A DNA stretch of 34,162 nucleotides from an uncultured Bacillota bacterium (GCA_946407495.1 CAMJOB010000012.1:1-34162), one strand, 5' to 3'. Counted from the stretch's first letter, positions 19,019 to 29,063 are shown. Notes: generated by a model not told the origin, from the letters alone. Translations and numbers: made by a program.

Positions 19019-20328
19019 TAATCTTCATCTCCGCTTCGGTTCTTAAATTGAATTATAATAGGTGTTCCTTCAAAATCAAAGTTTTCTCTTATTTTATTTT
19101 CTAAGTATCTTTCATAAGAGAAGTGTACTAAACCTTTATTGTTTACTCTTAAAGTAAATTTAGGTGGTTTTGTACCTGTTTGAGATGAGAAGTATACCTT
19201 TAATCTCTTACCTTTATATGAAGGTGGAATATTTAATTGGAATGCATCCATAATTACTTGATTAAATACAGATGTTTTTACTTCACGTTTAATATTTTCT
19301 GATACTTTAATTACTTCAGGCATTAAAGTATGAATACGTTTCTTAGTTAATGCGGATAAGAATACGATAGGTGCGTATGTTGCGAATTGAAATTCTTCAC
19401 GCATTAATTTTTCGAATTCTTGTATTGTTTGATCTTTTACAGTATCCCATTTATTTACTACAAAGATAAGTCCTTTACCTTTTTCAATAGCGTATCCAGC
19501 GATATGTTTATCATGTTCCATGATACCTTCTTCAGCATTGATTACTACTAAACAGATATCACTACGGTCTATTGCTTGTAGAGAACGTACAAGAGAGTAT
19601 TTTTCAATTGCTTCAAATACTTTACCTTTTTTTCTCATACCAGCAGTATCTATTAGAACATATTCTTCATTATTATAACGTAATACTGAGTCGATTGAAT
19701 CACGTGTAGTACCAGCAATATTAGATACTACAACTCTTTCTTCATTAAGTAGAGCATTCATTAATGAACTTTTACCAACGTTTGGTCTACCAATTAAACA
19801 GAACTTAACTCTTTCATCTACTTTTTCTTCTTTTTCATGGAAGTCTTTTGTGATAGCATCCATTAATTCTATATATCCAGTATTATGAATGGAACTGATT
19901 GGAATATAATCATCAAATCCTAGTTCATAAAAATCATATATATTATCTTGAGATGCTTTAACATCCATCTTGTTTATAGCAACGATTACTTTTTTATCTG
20001 TTTTTCTTAAGATATCTCTTACTAATAAATCATTATGAGTAAGTCCTTCTTTACCATCAACTACAAATACTACTATATCAGCATCTTTAATAGCGATTTC
20101 TGCTTGCATTTTAATTTCATCATTAAATGTCATTTTAGTGGCATCAATTCCACCAGTGTCGATTAAATAAAATTTTTTATTATTATATTTAGCTTCTTGA
20201 TAGATACGATCTCTTGTTACTCCAGGAGTATCTTCTATAATAGAAACCTTTTTTCCACATATCTTATTAAATAGGGTACTTTTTCCAACATTAGGTCTTC
20301 CGACTAATGCGACAGTAGGTATAGCCAT
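19018..20328 (-). CDS. der: Ribosome biogenesis GTPase Der/EngA (two GTPase domains)
   Basis: 'VALVGRPNVGKSTLFNKI' and 'CLIGRPNVGKSSLMNAL', 'DTPGVTRDR', 'NKWD', KH-like C-terminus. Confidence 0.97.
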   Translation of the reverse strand: MAIPTVALVGRPNVGKSTLFNKICGKKVSIIEDTPGVTRDRIYQEAKYNNKKFYLIDTGGIDATKMTFNDEIKMQAEIAIKDADIVVFVVDGKEGLTHNDLLVRDILRKTDKKVIVAINKMDVKASQDNIYDFYELGFDDYIPISSIHNTGYIELMDAITKDFHEKEEKVDERVKFCLIGRPNVGKSSLMNALLNEERVVVSNIAGTTRDSIDSVLRYNNEEYVLIDTAGMRKKGKVFEAIEKYSLVRSLQAIDRSDICLVVINAEEGIMEHDKHIAGYAIEKGKGLIFVVNKWDTVKDQTIQEFEKLMREEFQFATYAPIVFLSALTKKRIHTLMPEVIKVSENIKREVKTSVFNQVIMDAFQLNIPPSYKGKRLKVYFSSQTGTKPPKFTLRVNNKGLVHFSYERYLENKIRENFDFEGTPIIIQFKNRSGDED

Positions 20329-20428
20329 GATATCCCCTCCAATTCAAGGGTATTATAACATATTCTTTTTCTTTTTGAAAGAACTTTCTTTTCTTGTGAT
20401 ATAATTATAGTAATAGGTGGTGGTATGA

Positions 20429-21361
20429 GTGAATAAAGACTCTTGGTATAACAAAGCTAGCGTTGTTACAAATGTGATTATTGTGATTGTTTCACTTTCT
20501 ATATTACTTAGTCAATCTTTTGCGATTAACAATAATCTAAGTGCGGTATTAATATTACGTGATATCGTAAATCATAATATGAATTATTTATTAGTATTAC
20601 TATATTTTATAGTAATAAAGTTTACTGTAGGTAAGAAGCATTTTCATTATTTGAATATATTCTTATGTTTCTTCTTCTTACTAAGTACGATTACTTCATT
20701 TTTATCAGTATTTCAAGCAGTATCATTAGTAAGTATATTATCATTATTTATTAAAGTACTTATGTGTTTATTCTTATTACATTCTATGTTTAGGGATACA
20801 CATTATTGGAAAGATTATTTTCATAAGTCTCCATTTAATGAATTAAATAATGATTTCTATTTCTATACTATATTTGCAGTATGTATTATATTACTTGCGA
20901 TTAACTTAATAAAAGTAACTGATGTTGATGGGGCATTTATTACTATATTAGATTGTGTATATCATATATTATTTGCAAGATATGTATTCTTATATCATGA
21001 ATATGTAGATCATAATACTAAAGATGCTATGTTTATGGAAGTTGATAAACTAAAGAAGGGACTACCTAAACTTAATAATGTAAGTGAAGAGGTACAAAGA
21101 ATTAAGCTTAATTATTATCAACAAATAACAATAGTAATCTTTATTATAGGTTTAGTTGCAGGTATATTTATGGGTAATCTATTCCCATCTTGTGGTTCTT
21201 CTTCTGAGTATTTCTCTAATGTATGTGATACAACAGAGTTTAACTTATCATTAATGGTCTTTATTTGGTTTTTAGATTTCTTATTATGTATGCTTTTCTA
21301 CGGAATAGGTACGATTATTTCATTGCTAAGTTCTATTAATGATAAATTAAGTAAAAAGTAG
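20429..21361 (+). CDS. Hypothetical polytopic membrane protein (GTG start)
   Basis: Multiple hydrophobic segments; upstream TATAAT with TGTG (20397-20405) and taggtggtgg SD. The in-frame start is GTG; the nearby ATG opens only ATG AGT GAA TAA. Confidence 0.6.
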   Translation: MNKDSWYNKASVVTNVIIVIVSLSILLSQSFAINNNLSAVLILRDIVNHNMNYLLVLLYFIVIKFTVGKKHFHYLNIFLCFFFLLSTITSFLSVFQAVSLVSILSLFIKVLMCLFLLHSMFRDTHYWKDYFHKSPFNELNNDFYFYTIFAVCIILLAINLIKVTDVDGAFITILDCVYHILFARYVFLYHEYVDHNTKDAMFMEVDKLKKGLPKLNNVSEEVQRIKLNYYQQITIVIFIIGLVAGIFMGNLFPSCGSSSEYFSNVCDTTEFNLSLMVFIWFLDFLLCMLFYGIGTIISLLSSINDKLSKK

Positions 21362-21448
21362 GATTTTTATTGCTTTTTCAATATATACGTGGTAAATTTA
21401 ATATGTAAGCATAACATGTGCTTAATAAACATAGGGAGGTATAAATTT

Positions 21449-21721
21449 ATGAAAAAAGTTGAATTAGTAGAAGCAGTTGCTACAGCTACTGGACTTACTA
21501 AAACAGATTCAGCTAAAGCTATTGATGCTACATTCGAAGCAATCACTAAAGCTTTAGTAAAGGGAGACAGAGTTCCACTAGTTGGATTTGGTACTTTCGC
21601 AGTTTCTAAGAGAGCTGCTCGCGAAGGACGTAATCCAAGAACTGGAGAAACTGTTAAAATCGCTGCTAGAAAAGCTGTTACTTTCAAAGCAGGTACTGCT
21701 TTAAAAGATTCTGTAAACTAA
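21449..21721 (+). CDS. hup: HU-family DNA-binding protein
   Basis: 'MKKVELVEAVATATGLTKTDSAKAIDATFEAITKALVKGDRVPLVGFGTFAVSKRAAREGRNPRTGE'; ATG 21449 after gggaggt. Confidence 0.96.
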   Translation: MKKVELVEAVATATGLTKTDSAKAIDATFEAITKALVKGDRVPLVGFGTFAVSKRAAREGRNPRTGETVKIAARKAVTFKAGTALKDSVN

Positions 21722-21740
21722 TTATAGATTTATCAAAAAT

Positions 21741-21766
21741 AAAGAACCTTAATAAAGGTTCTTTTC
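21741..21766 (+). terminator. Rho-independent terminator after HU gene
   Basis: AAAGAACCTT-AATA-AAGGTTCTTTT. Confidence 0.8.
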
Positions 21767-21820
21767 TTTATATGTGTTATAATGTTTCTAGGAGTAAACA
21801 ATTAAGAATGGCGGTGACTT

Positions 21821-22918
21821 ATGGTAGACTTAGATATGGCTTTAAAAGTTGTTGACGAGATTAATCAGCATGGATATAAGGCGTATTTAGTTGGTGGTAT
21901 GGTAAGAAACCATTTATTGGGATTACCATCTAGTGATGTGGATATTACAACGAATGCTACTCCAAAAGAAATAATGGAAATATTTGAAGATTCTGTTCCT
22001 ATGGAAGAATATGGGGCAGTTACTGTTAATAAAAAGGGTATTAAATATGAGATTACTACATTTAGAAAAGAATTTAATTATGTAAATCATAGAAAGCCTA
22101 GTGAAATTAAATATATAGATGATTTATACCAAGATCTACAACGAAGAGACTTTACTGTTAATACTATTTGTATGAATGGTGAAGGGGAAATTATAGATTA
22201 TTTAGGTGGAGAAGAGGACTTAAAGAAACATGTATTAAAGTCTGTAGGAGATCCTTTTGTTAAGTTTGATGAAGATGCCTTACGTATATTACGTGCTGTA
22301 CGTTTTGCTACAATACTTGATTTTACTTTAGATGATAAAGTAGTTGAGGCTATTAAAGAAACTAAGAAATATATACGTGAATTGTCTTATGAACGTAAGA
22401 AAGAAGAATTAGATAAAATATTCTCTTGTCCTAATGCTTATAAGGGAGTTCAATTATTACTGGAATTAGGGTTAGATGAGGACTTAGAGTTAGATAGATT
22501 AAAGGATATTACTCCTAATAATACTTTTATTGGTATATGGAGTGTTTTAAATGTAGTTGATAAGTACCCATTCTCTAATAATGAGAAAGAGTTAATAGAG
22601 TCTATTAATCGTGCTATAGAGCGTAATAATATGGATCCTATGACTTTATATACATATGGTTTATATGCTAATAGTGTTGCGGGTACTATTAAGAATATTG
22701 ATATTAAAGATATAGCTGAATCTTATAATAATCTTGTTATTCATGGTCGTAAGGAATTAGATATTACTAGTGAAGAGATTATGAATGTATTAAATAAAGA
22801 ACCAGGAGAGTATATGTCTAATATATATGAGGATATAGAAAGAGAAGTTCTTTATAAGAGATTAATTAATGAGAAGAGTATATTAACTAAATATATTATT
22901 GAACATTATAAAGATTAG
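21821..22918 (+). CDS. cca: CCA tRNA nucleotidyltransferase
   Basis: 'AYLVGGMVRNHLLGLPSSDVDITTNATP', 'RRDFTVNTI', 'DALRILRAVRFA'. Confidence 0.94.
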   Translation: MVDLDMALKVVDEINQHGYKAYLVGGMVRNHLLGLPSSDVDITTNATPKEIMEIFEDSVPMEEYGAVTVNKKGIKYEITTFRKEFNYVNHRKPSEIKYIDDLYQDLQRRDFTVNTICMNGEGEIIDYLGGEEDLKKHVLKSVGDPFVKFDEDALRILRAVRFATILDFTLDDKVVEAIKETKKYIRELSYERKKEELDKIFSCPNAYKGVQLLLELGLDEDLELDRLKDITPNNTFIGIWSVLNVVDKYPFSNNEKELIESINRAIERNNMDPMTLYTYGLYANSVAGTIKNIDIKDIAESYNNLVIHGRKELDITSEEIMNVLNKEPGEYMSNIYEDIEREVLYKRLINEKSILTKYIIEHYKD

Positions 22919-22980
22919 AAGGGGACTTCTATCTTTTTCTTTGATTTTATGATATTATAGGGAAAACTGGAGATGATTAT

Positions 22981-23655
22981 ATGAAGGGTTCTAAGTTGAT
23001 GGATTTTTTTAAGGATGGAAATCTTGTTATACCTATGTATTTTTTGAAACGGTATAAAGATTTTGATTTAGATATGAATGAGTTTATCTTTCTTATGTAT
23101 TTATATAATTTAGGAGAGAATATATCTTTTGATCCTCAAAAGTATGCGACTGATTTAAATATTGAATTAATGACTGCTATGGAATATGTAGAAAAACTAT
23201 CTGATAAGAAGTTAGTTAGAGTAGAAGTTGTTAAAGAAGATAGTGGTGTACGTAGGGAAGTATTATTATTAGATGATTTTTATAGACGTTTATCTTTAAT
23301 TACAATGGATGAGGCTGTACAAGAAGAGAAGAGTAATACAGAGAATTCTAATGTATTTGATGTTTTAGAGAAAGAATTTGGTAGAAAACTTACTCCTATG
23401 GAGTTTGAGATTAGTAAGGCTTGGTTAGATAACGGAATTAGTGAGGAACTAATTAAAGAAGCTATTAAAGAGGCTAGTTTTAGTGGAGTTGCAAATTTAC
23501 GTTATATAGATAAGATTTTATATGAATGGGGTAAGAACGATATTAAGACTGCGAAAGATGTAGAGGCTAATAGGGCAAAACGTAAGAAAGATGCTGATAA
23601 GAATCCAGAAGATGTTGATTTGGATATAGTTGATTGGAATTGGTTTGATGAATAA
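22981..23655 (+). CDS. dnaD: DnaD-family replication protein
   Basis: DnaB/DnaD C-terminal domain-like 'LEKEFGRKLTPMEFEISKAWLDNGISEELIKEAIKEASFSGVANLRYIDKILYEWGKN'; followed by nth. Confidence 0.9.
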   Translation: MKGSKLMDFFKDGNLVIPMYFLKRYKDFDLDMNEFIFLMYLYNLGENISFDPQKYATDLNIELMTAMEYVEKLSDKKLVRVEVVKEDSGVRREVLLLDDFYRRLSLITMDEAVQEEKSNTENSNVFDVLEKEFGRKLTPMEFEISKAWLDNGISEELIKEAIKEASFSGVANLRYIDKILYEWGKNDIKTAKDVEANRAKRKKDADKNPEDVDLDIVDWNWFDE

Positions 23656-24277
23656 TACTGATATTATTGAATCATACTTAGATGAATTATTTCCTGATCC
23701 TAAATGTGAGCTTATTTATCATACTGATTATGAATTGTTAATAGCTATTATGCTTAGTGCACAATCTACTGATAAGAGAGTGAATACTGTTACTCCTGTT
23801 ATATTTTCTAAGTATCCTACATTAGATAAGTTAGCTAATGCAGATATTCATGATTTAGAGAATATTATTCATTCAGTAGGTTCGTATCATAAAAAAGCGC
23901 AATATACGAAAGATATTGCGAATAGATTAGTTACTGAATTTGATGGTAAGGTACCTGTAGATAGAAGTATATTGGAGACTTTTCCTGGAATTGGTAGAAA
24001 GACTTGTAATGTCTTTTTTAGCGAGTTTTATGGCTTACCTGAGATTGCGGTGGATACACATGTAGAAAGAGTCTCTAAGAGACTTAAATTAGCCTATATG
24101 GGAGATAATGTATTACAAGTAGAGAATAAGTTAAAGAAGAAGTTCTTAAAAGAAAATTGGGGTAAGAGACATCTTCAGTTAGTTCTCTTTGGTAGGTATT
24201 ATTGTAAGGCTGTTAAACCTGAATGTAGTTCTTGTAAATTAAAAGATATATGTAGAGAGAAAAAGAAAAACCTATAA
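23648..24277 (+). CDS. nth: Endonuclease III
   Basis: 'LLIAIMLSAQSTDKRVN', 'FPGIGRKTCNVFFSEFYGLPEIAVDTHVERVSKRL', FeS Cys pattern C-x6-C-x2-C-x5-C. ATG 23648 preferred. Confidence 0.95.
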   Translation: MNNTDIIESYLDELFPDPKCELIYHTDYELLIAIMLSAQSTDKRVNTVTPVIFSKYPTLDKLANADIHDLENIIHSVGSYHKKAQYTKDIANRLVTEFDGKVPVDRSILETFPGIGRKTCNVFFSEFYGLPEIAVDTHVERVSKRLKLAYMGDNVLQVENKLKKKFLKENWGKRHLQLVLFGRYYCKAVKPECSSCKLKDICREKKKNL

Positions 24278-24297
24278 GATTTACTTATAGGTTTTTT
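24266..24297. terminator. Bidirectional terminator between nth and PBP1A genes
   Basis: AAAAACCTATAAG-ATTTA-CTTATAGGTTTTTT. Confidence 0.8.
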
Positions 24298-24298
24298 A

Positions 24299-26938
24299 TT
24301 ATTCAGTTGAATTGTTTGTTGTCTCACTATTAGTGCTTGGTGATTCAGTGTTTTCTGTATTTTGTGGTTGTGGTTTTGGTTCTTCTTTCTTAGGTTCTGT
24401 TACCTTTACAGAAGATTCTTGAGTCTTGATTTCACTGTAACTCTTATATGTACCAATTACTTTATATGTACCGAATGGATTAGATTCACTTGCGGTATAT
24501 GAAGTTTGATCGGTCCATCCTAGTAGTTTACCATCTTTATATACATTATATCCGAATTTACCATATTCACTCTTAGCAAGAACTCCTGGATCAACAGCTC
24601 CCCAAGTTAATGTAACTTTCTTATTAGATTCATTATAACTTGCACGTAAGTTTCTTGGTCCTGGTAATCTGATTTGACTTGTGTCATATTCAGTAGGTTC
24701 AGTACCTTTCTTGAAGTATTCATATACTGTTTCAGTTCCTGGGTAAGCTAATTTTGGAGGATTAGATCTAGCCGAGATACCAACTTTTACTACACTTGAT
24801 GGTTCTTGGAATGCTGATCTGTCACCTTCCATAACTCCAGAGTAAACTAAAGCATTGAATAAGTGGTCTTTTTGAATTGTAGCAGGTACGTTATGTAATA
24901 CGTATCCATTATTAACCATCTCTTGGTTCATTGTATCGTATCCATACCACATACCAATTGTAGTCTTAGTAGAGAATCCGATAACCCATGAATCACGTAC
25001 TGCATCATCTGGCATATGTAATTTATTCATATATGCATCATCATAGTTTGTAGTACCTGTTTTACAAGCTACATTATATGGTGTTCCACCATTTAATTGT
25101 ACGTTTTGTAATACACTTGCGATCATGAATGCAGTTGCTTCTGACATTACACGTTTCTTTTCATATTTAATATTTTCTTCTTTTCCAGTTGAACGGAAGA
25201 TTATACGATATACAGTATGTGGTTGAATATAATATCCACCGTTTGAGAATGCTGCATATGCGCCTGCCATCTCTAATGGAGATACACCAGTGAAGGCTCC
25301 AATTGCATGGGCTTCATGGATATGTCCGTTTTCAATTTCTGGATGAATTCCTAAGCTTGTTACGAAATCAACAATCTTTTTATTATCAACTTTTTGGAAT
25401 GCTTTAAGTGCTGGAATATTTCTTGAAGTAGAAAGGGCAGTTCTTAATGAAATTTGTCCATAGTATCCACCATCCCAGTTTTTAATACTTCTTCCATTTG
25501 AATAAGTATAAGGTGCATCATCAAATTGTTCATATGTTGACCAGTTATTATATTCAATACCTGGACCATAATCGAATAATGGTTTTGCAGTAGAACCAGG
25601 TTGTCTCTTAATTTGTGTTGCGTAGTTATAACTGTTGTATCCTGAACGGTTACGACCATTACCGATAGCAATGATTTCTCCAGATGCAGATTCAATTACT
25701 GCTACACCTGTTTGAACTTTATCATTAATCCATTGATATGTTTCTCCGCTTAATACTTTATTAACAGCATCTTGTCTTCCTGGATCTAGAGTTGTATAAA
25801 CTTTTAATGAAGTTGTATATGCATTAACTTCATAAATATTTTTAATTTCTTTAACTACAGTATCAATATATCCTTGATATGGATTAGCAGCTTGTACATT
25901 TTCTACTACTAAAGATCTTACTGGTACTGCATTAGCAGCAGCTTCTTCTTCTTTAGTAATATATCCATGTCTTCTCATTAAATATAGAACTGTTTTTCTT
26001 CTAGCTTCTGCGTTATCTGGATGTGTATCAGGTTTATAGTATGTAGGTGATTTAAACATACCAGCAATAATTGCAGCTTCACTTAAGTTTAAATCAGTTA
26101 CGTGTTTTCCGAAGTAATATAAACTAGCTTCTTCAACACCATATATATTTCCACCTAAGAAGTGGTTATTAACATAGTATTCAACAATATCTTCTTTAGT
26201 AAATTCTTTTTCTAGTTTAAATACAGCTAGATAAATATCAGTAAACTTTCTTACTACACCAGCCATACCTGAATCTGCTTTTGCATCAGTAAAACTGTTT
26301 TTAATAACTTGCATTGATAGTGTAGAAGCACCACCGGCACTTCTGTTACCTAATGCTTGTCCAAAAGCAGCTTTTACGAAACGTGGAGTATCGAATCCGT
26401 TGTGAGTAAAGAATCTTGAATCCTCTGTAGCAACGATAGCATCGATTAATACTTCAGGTAATTGTTCATAAGTTACTTTTTCACGTCTTTCTGAACCAAG
26501 CTTTGCAAACTCTCTACCATACTTATCATATAAAGTAGTAGTTTCAGCAGTGTTTAAGTTTTGTTTCTTTTCTTCATAAATTGGATCTGCAACTGACTTG
26601 ATATATAGTAAGAATGCTCCTAGAGCAGTCATACCAGCAATACCACATGCTAATGCAAATAGAAGTAGGGCAGTTAAGATTTTCTTAATGTTACCTCCAC
26701 GCATTCTACGTACTATTGCATAGATTCCAATGATTACTGCTAGGAATCCACCAATACCTGCAGCAGCGATACTTCCTGCTGCTAAGTAAACAAGTAGAAC
26801 TATTAAAATATATAGAGCTAATATAGCTAGTTTCACACTTGTTTTTAATTTCTTTTTCTTATCTACTCTTTTTTTGATATTCTTAGGTTCATATCGAGTA
26901 GAGCTGTTATATCTTTTTCTTTTTACTTCTTTTTTCAT
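24299..26938 (-). CDS. ponA: Class A penicillin-binding protein (PBP1A) with C-terminal Fn3-like domain
   Basis: GT51 'EDSRFFTHNGFD', 'GGASTLSMQVIKN'; transpeptidase STAK, SRN, KTG; C-terminal 'PRNLRASYNESNKKVTLTWGAVDPG...YNVYKDGKLLG' Fn3-like; Thr/Ser/Asn-rich tail. Confidence 0.95.
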   Translation of the reverse strand: MKKEVKRKRYNSSTRYEPKNIKKRVDKKKKLKTSVKLAILALYILIVLLVYLAAGSIAAAGIGGFLAVIIGIYAIVRRMRGGNIKKILTALLLFALACGIAGMTALGAFLLYIKSVADPIYEEKKQNLNTAETTTLYDKYGREFAKLGSERREKVTYEQLPEVLIDAIVATEDSRFFTHNGFDTPRFVKAAFGQALGNRSAGGASTLSMQVIKNSFTDAKADSGMAGVVRKFTDIYLAVFKLEKEFTKEDIVEYYVNNHFLGGNIYGVEEASLYYFGKHVTDLNLSEAAIIAGMFKSPTYYKPDTHPDNAEARRKTVLYLMRRHGYITKEEEAAANAVPVRSLVVENVQAANPYQGYIDTVVKEIKNIYEVNAYTTSLKVYTTLDPGRQDAVNKVLSGETYQWINDKVQTGVAVIESASGEIIAIGNGRNRSGYNSYNYATQIKRQPGSTAKPLFDYGPGIEYNNWSTYEQFDDAPYTYSNGRSIKNWDGGYYGQISLRTALSTSRNIPALKAFQKVDNKKIVDFVTSLGIHPEIENGHIHEAHAIGAFTGVSPLEMAGAYAAFSNGGYYIQPHTVYRIIFRSTGKEENIKYEKKRVMSEATAFMIASVLQNVQLNGGTPYNVACKTGTTNYDDAYMNKLHMPDDAVRDSWVIGFSTKTTIGMWYGYDTMNQEMVNNGYVLHNVPATIQKDHLFNALVYSGVMEGDRSAFQEPSSVVKVGISARSNPPKLAYPGTETVYEYFKKGTEPTEYDTSQIRLPGPRNLRASYNESNKKVTLTWGAVDPGVLAKSEYGKFGYNVYKDGKLLGWTDQTSYTASESNPFGTYKVIGTYKSYSEIKTQESSVKVTEPKKEEPKPQPQNTENTESPSTNSETTNNSTE

Positions 26939-27516
26939 TTTGTACCTCCAATTAATTGGTCTACTATTTTTAAATAATCAACTCTTGGGTTATAACCATC
27001 TTTAATAGGATAAGCATTTTCTTTAAAATAATCAAGGGGTATCGATTTACGATCATTATTATCTAAAAATGAAGTCAACTTATCTGTTGTTAAAAGATAA
27101 GTTTCATTTAAAGATGTAAATCTAACAATTAAAAAGGATATTCCTTTATGTCTTTCTATATTTTGCAAATGCTTAATTTGATGTGGATGAATATTACTTA
27201 AAGCAAATGAGGTATTACTTTTACTTTCTTTTGCCTCAAAGTCTATATAGTATCCTTTATAGATTCCATTATAGTCTGTTGTAGATGGAATCGTAAAAAA
27301 GGCTTCTTTAATTATTGTTTTATCTCTTGATGGATAATCTACTTTAGTAATTTGAATAGGAGTAGGTTTTTTATAGATATAAGCTTTATCTATATCTCGA
27401 TAATATTGATTAGTATTATTAAGTTCTTCCTCAAGATTCATACCTCTATTCTTATGACTTACTGGAGTAGAAAATGTATTAGTTGTTTTCTTTTTTAAGC
27501 CATTTGGATAGTTCAT
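26935..27516 (-). CDS. recU: Holliday junction resolvase RecU
   Basis: 'NRGMNLEEELNNTNQYY', 'STTDYNGIYKGYYIDFEAKESKS', 'IHPHQIKHL'; paired with PBP gene as in Bacillus. Confidence 0.94.
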   Translation of the reverse strand: MNYPNGLKKKTTNTFSTPVSHKNRGMNLEEELNNTNQYYRDIDKAYIYKKPTPIQITKVDYPSRDKTIIKEAFFTIPSTTDYNGIYKGYYIDFEAKESKSNTSFALSNIHPHQIKHLQNIERHKGISFLIVRFTSLNETYLLTTDKLTSFLDNNDRKSIPLDYFKENAYPIKDGYNPRVDYLKIVDQLIGGTK

Positions 27517-27650
27517 CTCATCACCTATGTTTTATTATACTATATATGCAACTTTTTTTCCATAGAAAAAGGAGTTGTAATTATTTTTCTTCTTTTGTCG
27601 ATTTTATTACTTTTTTAGATAAATATATTATTATGGAAAAGGTGATTAAA

Positions 27651-27773
27651 ATGGATACAGTTGATGTTTTATATTTCTTTAAACAGATGTCGAAAAAGAC
27701 AAATAATGCTTGTTTTTACTTGGACTGCTATTATATAATAAATGGGTTACCAATTGACAAAAAAGCCTTATAA
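27651..27773 (+). CDS. Possible 40-aa small protein
   Basis: ATG 27651 with SD-like aaggtga; MDTVDVLYFFKQMSKKTNNACFYLDCYYIINGLPIDKKAL. The track ORF start at 27483 is antisense to recU and unlikely. Confidence 0.3.
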   Translation: MDTVDVLYFFKQMSKKTNNACFYLDCYYIINGLPIDKKAL

Positions 27774-27812
27774 TGTAATAATAATGATATAGGTAAGGGA
27801 TTGGTGATATGA

Positions 27813-28199
27813 ATGTATCAAAATAAAATTACGCTTATGCCACAAGATATTCTTGAAAAAGAGTTTAAAATTGATACTCGAGGATATCGCTTAAAAGAGG
27901 TTGATCAATTTCTAGATATTATTATTGGAGACTATGAACAATTCTTCAATATCATTAATAGTCTTGAAAAAGAGAAAGCTGATTTACTTGCTGAAATAAT
28001 GTCTTTGAAGCAAGAACTTCGTAATTCGAAGTTAAGTGTTGAAGTTGCACGTAGTAATGGTGACGTTCCAGAAATGACTAACGTTGATATTATTCGTCGT
28101 GTTTCTCAACTTGAGAAAATGGTTTATGGTGTTAAGAATCATGAAGAAAAGAAAGAAGAAGATGATTCTGATACAGAAGAAGAAATAGTAGAAGAATAA
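27813..28199 (+). CDS. gpsB: GpsB/DivIVA-domain cell division protein
   Basis: 'LMPQDILEKEFKIDTRGYRLKEVDQFLDIIIGDYE' and following coiled coil; adjacent to rnpB as in Bacillus. Confidence 0.93.
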   Translation: MYQNKITLMPQDILEKEFKIDTRGYRLKEVDQFLDIIIGDYEQFFNIINSLEKEKADLLAEIMSLKQELRNSKLSVEVARSNGDVPEMTNVDIIRRVSQLEKMVYGVKNHEEKKEEDDSDTEEEIVEE

Positions 28200-28556
28200 C
28201 GATATATATAGACAAACGCTGGAATCTTTAAGATTCTTGAGGAAAGTCCATGCTAGCACATTCCTGCGATGGATGTAGTGATCGTGTTCAGGGAACAAAT
28301 AACCTGGAGTAGCTTATGCTAACGGCGGTTAATAGACCTAAGTGTTTCATATGGTCTAACCGTAAAGTGCCGCAGTGACGAATCTTTTGGAAACGAAAGA
28401 GTGAAACGTGGTAAACCCCGCGAGCTAGAAACCCAAAATTGGTAGGGGAGTCTTAACGAAAGAATTGAATGGAGTTAAGGACTAGGAAACTGGTAGATAA
28501 ATGTTTGTCACTCCGTAAGGAGTACGGAACATGGCTTATTTATATATTGTTTATCA
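28200..28556 (+). ncRNA. rnpB: RNase P RNA, type B
   Basis: 'GAGGAAAGTCCATGCTAGCAC', 'AAAGTGCCGCAGTGACGAA', 'GTGAAACGTGGTAAACCCCGCGAGCTAGAAACCCAAAATTGGTAGGGGA', 'GGAACATGGCTTA'. Ends approximate. Confidence 0.96.
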
Positions 28557-28571
28557 CTAGTGAGGTGTAAT

Positions 28572-29063
28572 ATGAAAGAATTAGGGGCATATTTAAAACG
28601 TACTAGAGTTTCTAATGGTGTTAATATTGCCGAAGCAGCTGAAGATTTAGATCTTTCTGTTCCTGAACTAGAGAATATAGAATCCGGTAATGTTAAAGCA
28701 TTTAAAGATCTTTATGAGTTAAAAGCAAACATAAAGTCTTATGCAAAGTACTTAGGTTTAGATCCTGAAAAGGTTGTGGATCAATTTAATGGTTTCTTGT
28801 TTGAGCATACTTCTAAAATTTCTATTGAGGATATTAAAAAGGCTCAAAAGAAAGAAGAAGATAAACAGGATAAAAAGATTAAATCTCCATATACTAAGGA
28901 GTATAAACCAAAGACTAACAAATTACCGATTTTTTTAGTTGCGATGTGTTTTGTAGTTGTGTTTGTAGCAATCATACTTGTTATAGGTTCACATCATAAG
29001 AAAACACCAACTAGAACAACAGAATTATTTGGAGAGGAGATACATTATGAATTTGCCTACTAG
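28572..29063 (+). CDS. RodZ-like HTH/TM protein
   Basis: N-terminal 'LGAYLKRTRVSNGVNIAEAAEDLDLSVPELENIESG' and single TM; upstream of pgsA as ymfM is in Bacillus. Confidence 0.8.
   Translation: MKELGAYLKRTRVSNGVNIAEAAEDLDLSVPELENIESGNVKAFKDLYELKANIKSYAKYLGLDPEKVVDQFNGFLFEHTSKISIEDIKKAQKKEEDKQDKKIKSPYTKEYKPKTNKLPIFLVAMCFVVVFVAIILVIGSHHKKTPTRTTELFGEEIHYEFAY

Noticed and set aside
21367-21687. 106-aa minus-strand ORF over HU
   Set aside because: Antisense to the clearly conserved HU gene.
25444-25695. 83-aa minus-strand ORF inside PBP1A
   Set aside because: Out-of-frame within conserved transpeptidase coding sequence.
27754-27773. TTGACA followed by TATAAT upstream of gpsB
   Set aside because: Only 9 nt between the hexamers, so they cannot form one sigma-A promoter; either may pair with another weaker element.
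28032-28298. 88-aa minus-strand ORF across gpsB end and rnpB
   Set aside because: Antisense over conserved gpsB and RNase P RNA.
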